Below, in pieces: positions 41,535 to 50,903 of a stretch of DNA of 64,000 bases. The position numbers and the translations under genes were made by a program. The notes beneath the pieces are model-generated. The model saw only the letters and a list, made by a program, of their open reading frames with translations, was not told the DNA's origin and ran no database searches. The first letter of the stretch is position 1, and each line of letters opens with the position of its first letter. Location of the stretch: contig JALNZD010000012.1 of the NCBI GenBank assembly GCA_023229505.1, positions 1-64,000 on the forward strand, written 5' to 3'. Source of the stretch: Bacteroidales bacterium. GTDB taxonomy: Bacteria; Bacteroidota; Bacteroidia; Bacteroidales; JAGOPY01.

Positions 41535-42887
41535 ATGATTGATAATTTTAAACAGTTTATCCTTAAGGAAGAATTATTTCATCCTTCTGACTATACCCTG
41601 CTTGCAGTGAGCGGCGGGATGGACTCTGTTGTGATGGCCTCTTTGTTCCACCAGGCTGGATATCATTTTGGTATTGCTCATGCCAACTTCGGGCTCAGGG
41701 GAGCTGAATCCGGGAGGGATGAACTCTTTGTCAGAAGCCTGGCAGAAAAATACAAGGTAAAGGTTTTTGTTAAGCATTTTGAAACCGCTAAGTTTGCCCG
41801 TTCTCACAAACTTTCAGTCCAGGTTGCAGCCAGACAGCTTCGTTACGAATGGTTTGATGAATTGCAGATAAAATATGGCTATGATCAGGTTGCCACCGCA
41901 CATCACCTGGACGACCAGGTTGAGACATTCCTGATAAACCTCACGAGGGGGACAGGTATTGCCGGTTTGCACGGTATCCTGCCCAGGCAGGGAAAAATAA
42001 TCAGGCCCATGATGTTTACTGACAGGCAGCAAATAGAAGCTTATGCCAGGGAAAATAGACTTGAATATGTCGAAGATTCTTCCAACCGCTCAGTGAAGTA
42101 CACCCGCAACCGCATCCGTCACAAGGTAATCCCGCAACTGGAAAGAATTAATCCTGCCTTAAGGCAGGAACTGACACAGACCATCAGCTTTATCCGTGAT
42201 GCTGAAAAAATTTATAACCAAACCATCGAACGGAAAAGAAGAGAGATTTTTCATGAAAGAGGAGATCAAATTTACATCCAATCAGACCAGTTTTTCTGTC
42301 TTGAGCCACTGACAAGCTGGGCTTACGAGCTTTTATCCCCTTATGGTTTCAACCTTTCCAATATCAGGGATATTGCCTGTCTGGCTGATGCCATCCCGGG
42401 CAAGGAAGTTCGATCTACCACCTTCAGGTTGTTAAAAGACCGTGAGTATCTCATCATTGCTCCATTGGAAGAAACAGGCAAGGAAGCGACATTCATGGTA
42501 TCAATGTATGATCTGAAGCAGAAAAGTATCAGGTCCCCGTTGAATCTTGAGTTTGAAATCCTCCATGAGATTCCTGCAGAATATTCTGATCCGGGCAGTA
42601 CCGCTTACATTGACCTTGACAAGCTGGATTTTCCTGTAACCATCCGGAAATGGCAAAAGGGCGATTTTTTTTATCCCCTTGGGATGTCGCAGCGAAAGAA
42701 GCTCAGTGATTTTTTTACAGACCAGAAGTTTTCCAGGATCGAAAAGGAAAAGAAATGGCTCTTATGCAGTGGCAAAAAGATTGTTTGGATCATAGGCCAC
42801 CGGATCGATGACCGTTTTAAAATCACCTCATCTTCCAAAAAAATATTAAAAATCACGCTTAATCCTGATTCATTATTACCTGATTAA
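41535..42887 (+). CDS. tilS: tRNA(Ile)-lysidine synthase
   Basis: TilS joins lysine to C34 of the tRNA-Ile(CAU) anticodon so that it reads AUA. From the ATG at 41535 the protein is 450 aa and starts IDNFKQFIL. The PP-loop SGGMDS (26-31) binds ATP. HHLDDQVETFLINLTRGTG and RPMM...RIRHKVIPQLE are typical of the N-terminal domain. The C-terminal domain has WQKGDFFYPLGM and KKLSDFF. A longer reading from 41439 would run through a terminator and the promoter and is rejected. Confidence 0.95.
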   Translation: MIDNFKQFILKEELFHPSDYTLLAVSGGMDSVVMASLFHQAGYHFGIAHANFGLRGAESGRDELFVRSLAEKYKVKVFVKHFETAKFARSHKLSVQVAARQLRYEWFDELQIKYGYDQVATAHHLDDQVETFLINLTRGTGIAGLHGILPRQGKIIRPMMFTDRQQIEAYARENRLEYVEDSSNRSVKYTRNRIRHKVIPQLERINPALRQELTQTISFIRDAEKIYNQTIERKRREIFHERGDQIYIQSDQFFCLEPLTSWAYELLSPYGFNLSNIRDIACLADAIPGKEVRSTTFRLLKDREYLIIAPLEETGKEATFMVSMYDLKQKSIRSPLNLEFEILHEIPAEYSDPGSTAYIDLDKLDFPVTIRKWQKGDFFYPLGMSQRKKLSDFFTDQKFSRIEKEKKWLLCSGKKIVWIIGHRIDDRFKITSSSKKILKITLNPDSLLPD

Positions 42888-42897
42888 CTTTTGTTCA

Positions 42898-43032
42898 TCC
42901 CCTCCGGGGAATTATTTGCAAATCGCATATCACATTACTACAATACTTTATCTGCTACGCAGAATTCGCCATAGGCGATTTGTTATTGTAAAATATCAGT
43001 TACCCCTTAAACTTTTAATACCTCGTAGAGGT
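42898..43032. repeat. Row of four 13-base mini-hairpins
   Basis: Between tilS and dsbD lie TCCCC-TCC-GGGGA (42898-42910), TCTGC-TAC-GCAGA (42951-42963), TCGCC-ATA-GGCGA (42966-42978) and ACCTC-GTA-GAGGT (43020-43032). All have exactly five base pairs and a three-base loop, but different sequences. An ORF in this stretch has no recognisable protein features. The function is unknown. Confidence 0.7.
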
Positions 43033-43062
43033 TTTACTAAGCAAGGGTTTGCGATTATTTTA

Positions 43063-43070
43063 TATTTTTG
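43063..43070 (+). promoter_or_regulatory. -7 promoter box for dsbD
   Basis: TATTTTTG matches TAnnTTTG exactly and lies 29 bases before the dsbD ATG. A TTTG at 43048-43051 is too close (11 bp) to be a standard -33 element. Confidence 0.55.
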
Positions 43071-43099
43071 TCAACTTGTGAAAACCGAATATTTTTAAA

Positions 43100-45229
43100 A
43101 TGAAAAAAGTCCTCTTTTCAACGCTATTCCTGCTCCTGGCATTTTTATTTACCACGAATTCCCAAATCCTGCAGCCGGTAAAATGGTCTTTTGACACGAA
43201 GAAGATCAATAATGAAGAATTTGAACTGATCCTGAAATCCGAAATGGACAAAGGATGGCATATTTATGGAACCGATATCCCTAAGGGGGGGCCGATTCCA
43301 ACATCCTTCAAATTCAACCCGTCTGAAGATTATGAGCTGGCGGGTAAACTGGAAATGCCCAAAGCGATCGAAAAGTACGACAATGCTTTTGAGATGGATC
43401 TTCGTTACTTTAATGATAACGCTAAGTTTAAACAAAGGGTGAAGATGAAATCTGATAAGCCTTTCCAGGTTACCGGCGAGCTTGAATATATGTCTTGTGA
43501 CGATAGAAGGTGTCTTCCCCCGGAAATTGTTGAATTCTCTTTTAACTTGCCCGGTATTGAAAAAACAAGGAAAGAAAAAAATAAAGAAGTGCGGTTAGCA
43601 GAGGAATCATCATCACTCCTAAAAACAAAAGAAGAAAATACCCCCAGCGATCCTGGAAAGTCCAGGACCGAATCATCCCCGACAATTACCCCGATCGATT
43701 CAAAACCTTTGGTTTCCTCTTCATTTCAGGAAACCCAAACTCTAAAAGTTCGGGGAAAAGAGGATTCCATTTCCCTCTGGACTTTCTTTTTTATCGCCCT
43801 CGGGATTGGATTTATAAGTCTGCTTACCCCTTGCGTTTACCCGATGATCCCCATGACCGTAACTTTCTTTATGAATGCCAGCCAGAATAAACTGAAAGCC
43901 AGATTACAGGCTCTGGTATTCGGCCTCTCTATCATATTCATTTACACAGTTATCGGCGTGTTGGTATCTGCCTTATTCGGTGCCGATATGATCAAACAGG
44001 TCAGTGAACACTGGATCACCAACCTGATCTTTTTCCTATTATTTGCTTTTTTTGCCATATCCTTCTTCGGTATGTTCGAGCTTGTTCTCCCTGCCTCAGT
44101 GACTAACAAGTCAGACCGGCATGCTGACAGAGGAGGCTACGTCGGAGCTTTCTTCATGGCATTGACCCTCGTCCTGGTTTCATTTTCCTGCACGGCGCCT
44201 TTTGTGGGCGGTATCCTGGTGGAAGCGGCAACCGGACAGGTCATCAAGCCAATCGTTGGGATGTTTGGCTTTTCGCTGGCGTTCGGCATTGTTTTTACCA
44301 TCCTGGCTTTCTTCCCTTCATGGTTGAATAAAATGCCGAGATCAGGCGGTTGGCTTAATTCAGTCAAAGTCGTCCTTGCCTTCCTGATCCTGGCGATTGG
44401 CATGAAATATCTCCTCGTCCCCAACCAGGCCCTCGGATGGGGGATCAGCCGTGAGGTTTATATCGCCGTGTGGATGGTGCTATTTACCTTATTAGGTTTC
44501 TATCTGCTGGGAAAGATAAAATTTACACACGACAGCCCGTTAGAGCATATCGCTGTGCCCCGGCTTTTGTTAATCATTGCTTCCTTCACTTTTGTCCTAT
44601 ACCTGTTCCCCGGATTGTTCGGCGCACCGCTGAAAGCTGTGTCCGGTTACCTGCCCTCGGAATCTTCCTGGGATCTCGATGAGATCATCCGGGAAAGTAC
44701 ACAAAATATCAGCGTTGTGTCTCCCGGCAACAGTAATTACAGCGGTTTGTGTGATGAACCTAAGTATTCGGACCGTTATGACCTGCCCTATGGATTAAAA
44801 GGGTATTTCGATTACGAACAGGGACTTGCCTGCGCTAAAAAGCTTAATAAGCCGGTGTTCCTCGATGTCAAAGGGTATGCCTGCACTAACTGCAAGGTTA
44901 TAGAAAAGAATGTCTGGTCTGACCCTGAAGTTCTTAAAAGACTTCAGAACGATTATGTAATTATCGCATTGTATGTCGATGATAATCATGAACTTCCGGA
45001 AAATGAATGGGTCACTTCAACCTTTGATGGGAAGGTGAAAAAGACAATCGGCCGGAAGAACACTGATCTCCAGATCACTCATTTTGGTGTCAATGCGCAG
45101 CCATACTATGTCCTGATGGATAATAACGGCAACACACTCACGCCGGCGATTGGGTTTGAACCTGATATCAATGATTATATCAGTTTTCTTGATAAAGGGA
45201 TTGAAGAATTCAGGAAACTACATCCGTAG
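43100..45229 (+). CDS. dsbD: Thiol:disulfide interchange protein DsbD
   Basis: DsbD passes electrons from cytoplasmic thioredoxin across the inner membrane to periplasmic reductases. The 709-aa protein has the three-part layout. After a signal peptide comes an N-terminal immunoglobulin-like domain with the pair in MSCDDRRCLPPE. Eight membrane helices follow, with redox cysteines in TPCVYPM (C245) and FSCTAPF (C364). The C-terminal thioredoxin domain has ACTNC (C595, C598). The linker between the first and second domains (about 160-220) is unusually Ser/Thr/Lys-rich. It is a single gene with its own promoter and a large palindrome just past its stop. Confidence 0.95.
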   Translation: MKKVLFSTLFLLLAFLFTTNSQILQPVKWSFDTKKINNEEFELILKSEMDKGWHIYGTDIPKGGPIPTSFKFNPSEDYELAGKLEMPKAIEKYDNAFEMDLRYFNDNAKFKQRVKMKSDKPFQVTGELEYMSCDDRRCLPPEIVEFSFNLPGIEKTRKEKNKEVRLAEESSSLLKTKEENTPSDPGKSRTESSPTITPIDSKPLVSSSFQETQTLKVRGKEDSISLWTFFFIALGIGFISLLTPCVYPMIPMTVTFFMNASQNKLKARLQALVFGLSIIFIYTVIGVLVSALFGADMIKQVSEHWITNLIFFLLFAFFAISFFGMFELVLPASVTNKSDRHADRGGYVGAFFMALTLVLVSFSCTAPFVGGILVEAATGQVIKPIVGMFGFSLAFGIVFTILAFFPSWLNKMPRSGGWLNSVKVVLAFLILAIGMKYLLVPNQALGWGISREVYIAVWMVLFTLLGFYLLGKIKFTHDSPLEHIAVPRLLLIIASFTFVLYLFPGLFGAPLKAVSGYLPSESSWDLDEIIRESTQNISVVSPGNSNYSGLCDEPKYSDRYDLPYGLKGYFDYEQGLACAKKLNKPVFLDVKGYACTNCKVIEKNVWSDPEVLKRLQNDYVIIALYVDDNHELPENEWVTSTFDGKVKKTIGRKNTDLQITHFGVNAQPYYVLMDNNGNTLTPAIGFEPDINDYISFLDKGIEEFRKLHP

Positions 45230-45231
45230 TA

Positions 45232-45354
45232 TTTTAACCACTAAGGCACTAAGGGCACTTATAGGCACTAAAATTTTCAAAGAATGGTTAATATATTTTT
45301 ATTTGCTGATATCCTTAGTGTTTCTTAGTGGTCTAAGTGTCTTAGTGGTTAAAA
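45232..45354. repeat. Long palindrome between convergent dsbD and dipeptidase genes
   Basis: TTTTAACCACTAAGGCACT (45232-45250) is inverted at 45336-45354 with one mismatch. Inside, shorter copies of CTAAG/CTTAG and GCACT/AGTG recur (for example at 45261-45270 and 45312-45325), so several foldbacks are possible. It begins 2 bp after the dsbD stop and ends 14 bp from the dipeptidase stop. It probably terminates both genes, but its length and internal repetition exceed a simple terminator. Confidence 0.75.
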
Positions 45355-45368
45355 AAAATTAAAACAAT

Positions 45369-46748
45369 TCAACTTCTATTTTTCATTGCTTCAGCATAGA
45401 ACCCATAGAAATACACAATTGTTTCGATCCCTTTGAAGAATTGATTTAGCGGGAAGTTTTCATTAGGTGAGTGGATGGCGTCTGATTCCAACCCAAAGCC
45501 CATGAGGATCGATTTGATACCAAGTTTATCTTCAAAAGTCGAAATGATAGGGATACTGCCGCCACTTCTCACAGGGACGGGCATTTTGCCGTAAGTTTTA
45601 AAGTAGGCTTTTTCTGCGGCCAGGTATGCAGGCATATCTGTTGAAGAGACATAACCCTGCCCGCCATGAAGTGCCGTTACCTTTACTTTCACATAAGGCG
45701 GAGCGATAGCTTTGAAGTGATCTTCGAACAGTTTGCTGATTTTCTTATGATCCTGGTTGGGCACAAGCCGCATGGAAATCTTTGCATAAGCTTTTGAAGG
45801 GATGACTGTTTTGGCGCCTTCACCGGTATAGCCCCCCCAGATACCATTTATATCCAGCGTAGGCCGGATTCCGGTGCGTTCCGGGGTTGTATAGCCTGCC
45901 TCACCGCAAACCTCGCTAATATCGAGTGATTTCTTGTATGCTTCCAGGTTAAAAGGCGCTGTGGCCATTTTCTGCCTTTCTTCTTGACGGATTTCAATTA
46001 CATCATCATAAAAACCAGGTATGGTGATCCGTTGTTTGTTATCTTTCAGGGAAGCAATCATTTCGACCAGTACATTCGCGGGGTTGGCAACTGCTCCGCC
46101 AAACAAACCGGAATGCAGGTCCTTGTTCGGCCCGGTCACTTCAACTTCCATATAACTGAGCCCCCTCAGCCCACTGGTAATTGAAGGAATATCGGGAGCG
46201 ATCATGCTCGTATCGGAGACCAGTATGATATCTGCTTTAAGCATTTCTTTATAATCATCACAGAATTTTCCCATGTTAGCCGATCCGACTTCTTCCTCTC
46301 CTTCTATCATGAATTTCACATTACATGGCAATGTGTTGGATTTAACAAAATATTCAAATGCTTTGGCCTGCATGAAAGACTGTCCTTTATCATCATCAGC
46401 TCCGCGGGCAAATATCTTCCCTTCACTTACCCGGGGCTCAAAAGGAGGGGTGTGCCAAAGTTCCACAGGATCAACAGGCATGACGTCATAATGCGCGTAA
46501 ACCAATACAGTAGGTTTTGCGTGATCAATGATCTTTTCTCCATAAACAACAGGATTGCCTGCAGTTGGGAAAATTTCAGCTTTATCTGCACCGGCTTTCA
46601 GCAGGGTTTCTTTCCAGTAATCCGCCGCTTTCAACATATCATCCTTGTGGGCAGTCTCACTGCTGATGGAAGGAATGCGAATCAGACCATATAATTCTTC
46701 AAGGAAATTTTCTTTGTTTTGCTCAATGTAGTTTTTAATATCTTCCAT
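45369..46748 (-). CDS. M20-family dipeptidase
   Basis: This 459-aa zinc peptidase has the M20 metal-binding blocks in order: YAHYDVMPV (His86, Asp88), ARGADDDKG (Asp119) and EGEEEVGS (Glu151/152). A lid-type dimerisation domain follows (about 210-330). The closing region has GGSIP and HSPNENF, with the last metal ligand. Members of this subgroup cleave dipeptides such as Xaa-His or act on short peptides. It appears cytoplasmic, because no signal peptide is present. No exact -7 box was found upstream. Confidence 0.9.
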   Translation of the reverse strand: MEDIKNYIEQNKENFLEELYGLIRIPSISSETAHKDDMLKAADYWKETLLKAGADKAEIFPTAGNPVVYGEKIIDHAKPTVLVYAHYDVMPVDPVELWHTPPFEPRVSEGKIFARGADDDKGQSFMQAKAFEYFVKSNTLPCNVKFMIEGEEEVGSANMGKFCDDYKEMLKADIILVSDTSMIAPDIPSITSGLRGLSYMEVEVTGPNKDLHSGLFGGAVANPANVLVEMIASLKDNKQRITIPGFYDDVIEIRQEERQKMATAPFNLEAYKKSLDISEVCGEAGYTTPERTGIRPTLDINGIWGGYTGEGAKTVIPSKAYAKISMRLVPNQDHKKISKLFEDHFKAIAPPYVKVKVTALHGGQGYVSSTDMPAYLAAEKAYFKTYGKMPVPVRSGGSIPIISTFEDKLGIKSILMGFGLESDAIHSPNENFPLNQFFKGIETIVYFYGFYAEAMKNRS

Positions 46749-46893
46749 AGGTTAACTGGTATTTGAATGATGTAGCATTGATTGTAAAATGATATAAATA
46801 AAAATATTAACTGAAAGAAGGGCAAAATATTGTAATATAGCTGAAAAGAGGACCCTGGTGGTGTCAAAGTCATTTTATTCATTTTATTTAAGA

Positions 46894-46924
46894 TTGATAA
46901 CGACCTTTTTTTTAATTATATTTG
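46894..46924 (+). promoter_or_regulatory. Promoter of the choice-of-anchor-L gene
   Basis: TTG (46894-46896) is followed after 20 bp by TATATTTG (46917-46924), an exact TAnnTTTG -7 box. The ATG lies 65 bases downstream, leaving a moderately long leader. Confidence 0.6.
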
Positions 46925-46988
46925 CAAATCAGAGGGAATCTAATCATGTTAAATCCATAAGATCAATCCCTTATAAATACCTTTCCAG

Positions 46989-49868
46989 ATGAAAAATTCT
47001 TACTCCCGCAAACTGTCTACATCGCTTACAACATTTATGGTTGTAGCCTTTTTCGTATCATTTCAGGTTAAAGCTGATACGCTTCATGTATCAAGTAATA
47101 TAACACCTGAGCAAATGGTGCAGGAAATTCTTATCGGCGGAGGCGTGGTCACGAGTAATATTACTTATACAGGAAATAATATTTCACGGGGGGAATTTTG
47201 GGGTGGTCCGGGAAATATTGGCATCGAGGATGGGATAATTCTGACTTCCGGTAATGTAACTATTGCACCTGGGCCAAACAATGCTGGCAATGCAGGTCAA
47301 GATTCGGGCCAGCCCGGCGATCCGGACCTGACCGCTATCGCGGGAATTGCAACCTTCGACGCCTGTGTGCTTGAATTTGACTTTATTCCCCAATCCAGCA
47401 CGGTTTCATTTAAATATGTTTTTGGTTCCGAAGAATATCACGAATACGTTAATCAACAATACAACGATGCATTTGGTTTCTTTATCAGCGGCCCTGGCAT
47501 TACTGGGCCTTACTCCAACGACAGCAAGAATATTGCACTGATCCCACTTTCCGAGATAGCCGTTTCAATCAATACAGTAAATTGCGGGAACCCTTATAAT
47601 TGTCCTGATAATTGTGAAAATTGCGTGTTTTTTGTGAATAATACCCAGCAGTTTACTCAATACGATGCATTCACAACGGTCCTCAGAGCCTGGGCCACTG
47701 TCATTCCCTGTGAAACTTATCATATCAAGTTAGCCATTGGGGATGGGTATGATCATATTTATGATTCCGGAGTATTCCTGGAGGCCAACAGTTTTTCCAG
47801 TGTGGGTATTTCATCGGCAATTGAATATTCACAACCTGATGTAAATTTTACCATTGAAGGTTGCAGCGATGCTTCCATCCTGTTCACACTGTCGGAGCAG
47901 CCTGATCAGGATTTTTACCTGCCTTTGACAATATCCGGGTCAGCCATTAACGGGGTTGATTATGAAAGAATTCCTGATTCTGTTTTCTTTCAGCAAGGTT
48001 ACACCCAGGCATGGATGGATATTATCACCATCCCTGACCAGTTCACCGAATGGGTTGAAAATATCCGGATCGTTTATAACTCTTCACTTTGCGGCATTGA
48101 TTACGATACAATTCTTATCACCCTGATGGATTATAAGCTATCCCTGGACATGACGCCGGATACCATAATCAATTGCGCAACGCAGGCCAATATTGGCATT
48201 GAAAATATCAATGGATTTGAACCCTATTCCATTAGCTGGAGTACGGGTGATACAACAGAATACATTACTGTCAGCCCGCTGATCTCTACAACCTATCATG
48301 TCGCTGTTACTGCCTTATGTGATTCCATGACCACCGACAGTATAAGGGTTACGGTAAATGGCCCCAAATCCAATGCCGGACAGGATTTGAGTATCCCTTA
48401 CGGGACAAATACCAACCTCCAGGGCTCAGCAAGCCAGGGCTCAGGTGAATATACCTATAGCTGGGAACCTGCAGATAAGTTAGTTAATCCTACCGACGCG
48501 ATGCCCACCACCATTCTGATGGAGCAGACAACTCAATTCACACTTACGGTCACAGACCTGGCGGGTGGTTGCCAGGATATTGACCAGATGGTTCTTTTTG
48601 TTACCGGGGGACCCCTGAATGTAGGCCCGGTGGCTTATCCCGGTGCAATCTGTCCGGGTGAGTCATCACATCTTTTCTCTTACGCTGCCGGGGGTTCGGA
48701 AAATTATAGCTATTCCTGGACTTCTAGTCCCCCGGGATTTAATTCGGATATTCCGGACCCGATAGTGGAGCCTTTAGTGACCACAACCTATTATATAACG
48801 ATTAACGATGGCTATAATTCTGTAACAGGAAATGTGACCGTAGAAGTGATGAACCTACCTGTTCCGGAGGCCGGCGAAAACGATACAATCTGGCATGGCA
48901 CCGTGGGCTATTTAAATGGCTCAGGTTCACAAGGATCCGGAAATTATTCCTGGTTCTGGGAACCATTCAATAAGCTGATCAACCCTTATTCACCGACCCC
49001 TACAACGGTAAAATTATATGAAACAACGCTTTTCAGGCTCAGCATTACCGATAACACTACCGGTTGCGTGAGTGCGGGGGAAGACCTGGTGACAGTCGTG
49101 GTTATTGGCGGGCCATTGGCCGTTACTGCAGACATAACCGATCCTGTCATCTGCCGGGGTGAAACTACTCAGCTTCATGCTTTGCCCAGCGGGGGAAATC
49201 CAGATTATACGTACAGTTGGAGTTCTTTGCCTGCAGGCTTTTCTTCGACGGAAGGAGAACCATTTATTACTCCGGTCCTCAGCACAACTTATACCGTTCA
49301 GGTTTTTGACCAGTTTAATTATTTCGGGGCATCGGTGGATGTGGAAGTCTCACAGCCTCCACTGGTTAACCTGGGAACAGATATCCTGGCTTGCCCTTAT
49401 GATACAGTAAAACTCAGCGTTAACCTGCCTGGAATGACTTATTACTGGTCGAACGGATCTGATGAATCATCCGTTTCCATCGGGACTACCGGGATTGGAT
49501 TCGACATGAAGAAGATCTGGGTACGCGTTGAAAATGATCTGGGTTGTTTTGGAACAGATACAATACAGGTAACGTTTGACTTTGCCCAATGCTCGGGAGT
49601 AAATGAGGCATCAGATGAGACGTATGTTTATATTTATCCCAATCCAACAACCGGGAAAGTTCAGGTTGAGTGGAAGGGCCTGAGTGGAAATGTTGATATG
49701 CAATTATCTGATATTCACGGAAATTTAATATTTGACCAGATTATCATGGCACCTCCTTCCGGCGATTATAAGGGTTCTTTCCACCTCGAAGGCCAACCGA
49801 AAGGGATCTATTTGCTGAAATTGGTGGGTGAAGAAAAGGTGTTGGTCAGGAAGATATTATTGCAATAG
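46989..49868 (+). CDS. T9SS adhesin-like protein with choice-of-anchor L domain
   Basis: The 959-aa protein has a signal peptide (ending near SFQVKAD) and a choice-of-anchor L domain (about 35-275). That domain contains GIEDGIILTSGNV, FKYVFGSEEYHEYVN and DAFGFFISGPGI, typical of gliding/adhesion proteins. A Calx-beta-like segment follows (about 290-385, GVDYERIPDSVFFQQG). Then a duplicated pair of Ig/PKD-like modules appears, in the order A-B-A-B, beginning near 471, 551, 631 and 722. A T9SS type A sorting domain starts YIYPNPTTGKVQ near 880. It is predicted to sit on the cell surface and bind an unknown ligand. gapA starts only 12 bp downstream. Confidence 0.9.
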   Translation: MKNSYSRKLSTSLTTFMVVAFFVSFQVKADTLHVSSNITPEQMVQEILIGGGVVTSNITYTGNNISRGEFWGGPGNIGIEDGIILTSGNVTIAPGPNNAGNAGQDSGQPGDPDLTAIAGIATFDACVLEFDFIPQSSTVSFKYVFGSEEYHEYVNQQYNDAFGFFISGPGITGPYSNDSKNIALIPLSEIAVSINTVNCGNPYNCPDNCENCVFFVNNTQQFTQYDAFTTVLRAWATVIPCETYHIKLAIGDGYDHIYDSGVFLEANSFSSVGISSAIEYSQPDVNFTIEGCSDASILFTLSEQPDQDFYLPLTISGSAINGVDYERIPDSVFFQQGYTQAWMDIITIPDQFTEWVENIRIVYNSSLCGIDYDTILITLMDYKLSLDMTPDTIINCATQANIGIENINGFEPYSISWSTGDTTEYITVSPLISTTYHVAVTALCDSMTTDSIRVTVNGPKSNAGQDLSIPYGTNTNLQGSASQGSGEYTYSWEPADKLVNPTDAMPTTILMEQTTQFTLTVTDLAGGCQDIDQMVLFVTGGPLNVGPVAYPGAICPGESSHLFSYAAGGSENYSYSWTSSPPGFNSDIPDPIVEPLVTTTYYITINDGYNSVTGNVTVEVMNLPVPEAGENDTIWHGTVGYLNGSGSQGSGNYSWFWEPFNKLINPYSPTPTTVKLYETTLFRLSITDNTTGCVSAGEDLVTVVVIGGPLAVTADITDPVICRGETTQLHALPSGGNPDYTYSWSSLPAGFSSTEGEPFITPVLSTTYTVQVFDQFNYFGASVDVEVSQPPLVNLGTDILACPYDTVKLSVNLPGMTYYWSNGSDESSVSIGTTGIGFDMKKIWVRVENDLGCFGTDTIQVTFDFAQCSGVNEASDETYVYIYPNPTTGKVQVEWKGLSGNVDMQLSDIHGNLIFDQIIMAPPSGDYKGSFHLEGQPKGIYLLKLVGEEKVLVRKILLQ

Positions 49869-49880
49869 CCGTTCATTATC

Positions 49881-50894
49881 ATGGCAAAAACCAGGGTTGC
49901 GATTAATGGATTCGGGCGGATTGGAAGGATCACTTTCAGGAAACTATTGGAAAATGACCAGATAGAAGTTGTGGCTGTCAATGATCTGGCCGACACAAAG
50001 ACCCTGGCCCATCTTTTGAAGTATGATTCCGTGCATGGGCGTTTTCCGGGCACCATCCTGAATAACGGGGATTATCTCCTTGTGAACGATACCAAAGTCC
50101 TTGTTTTCTCTGAAGAAGATCCCGGAAAATTACCCTGGAAAAATCTTCAGATTGATATTGTGATAGAATCCACCGGTAAGTTTGTGTCAAGACCCGATGC
50201 TATCCGTCACGTGACGGAGGCAGGCGCTCGCAAAGTGATCATATCCGCCCCTGCTAAAAATGAAAGCGATGATGTGAAATACGTCGTTTTAGGGGTAAAT
50301 GACGAAATCATAGACAAAAATGATGTCATCATCTCCAATTCTTCCTGTACTACCAATAATGTCGCCCCCCTCATCATGATCCTGGATAATAACTGGGGTA
50401 TCGAGAGCGCGTTTATTACAACAGTTCATTCTTATACTAAAGATCAAAACCTTCTTGACGCTCCTCATAAAGATTTACGCAGAGCCCGGGCCGCAGCCTG
50501 TTCCATTGTCCCCACCTCCACAGGGGCCGCTAAAGCTGCTACAAAAATATTCCCCCATCTGAAATACAACTTGGGCGGGGCAGGGATCCGCGTACCAGTT
50601 GCGGATGGCTCACTGACTGACCTGACGTGCACATTGAAAAATCCAGCCACAAGGGAAGAAATCAATCTAAAGTTTAAAGAAGCCGCTGAGGGAAGTCTTA
50701 AAGGAATACTCGAATATACCGAAGATCCGATTGTTTCGGTGGACGTTATTGGAAATACCCATTCAGCAGTATTTGATGCGGGTTTGACTGCCGTACTTGG
50801 AGAAAAAAACAAATTGGTTAAAATTGTTGCCTGGTATGATAATGAAATGGGATATGCTTCCCGCCTGGTTGAACTGATCGGAAAATTTATTTAA
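49881..50894 (+). CDS. gapA: Glyceraldehyde-3-phosphate dehydrogenase, type I
   Basis: GapA oxidises glyceraldehyde 3-phosphate to 1,3-bisphosphoglycerate with NAD. The 337-aa protein has the Rossmann start INGFGRIGR (8-16). Asp35 in VNDLAD indicates NAD preference. The catalytic site is SNSSCTTN (Cys156), with His183 in TTVHSYT. WYDNEMGYASR near the end is also conserved. The ATG start is 12 bp after a surface-protein gene, and folK follows 9 bp later. gapA, folK and the deoxynucleoside kinase thus look cotranscribed. Confidence 0.96.
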   Translation: MAKTRVAINGFGRIGRITFRKLLENDQIEVVAVNDLADTKTLAHLLKYDSVHGRFPGTILNNGDYLLVNDTKVLVFSEEDPGKLPWKNLQIDIVIESTGKFVSRPDAIRHVTEAGARKVIISAPAKNESDDVKYVVLGVNDEIIDKNDVIISNSSCTTNNVAPLIMILDNNWGIESAFITTVHSYTKDQNLLDAPHKDLRRARAAACSIVPTSTGAAKAATKIFPHLKYNLGGAGIRVPVADGSLTDLTCTLKNPATREEINLKFKEAAEGSLKGILEYTEDPIVSVDVIGNTHSAVFDAGLTAVLGEKNKLVKIVAWYDNEMGYASRLVELIGKFI

Positions 50895-50903
50895 CTTGCC
50901 GCG

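Noticed and set aside
42916..43098. 60-aa ORF between tilS and dsbD
   Set aside because: It runs through the four mini-hairpins and the dsbD -7 box, and its basic peptide looks like translated repeat DNA.
45150..45362. 70-aa ORF over the 3' end of dsbD and the palindrome
   Set aside because: It is out of frame with dsbD and mostly translates the inverted repeat.
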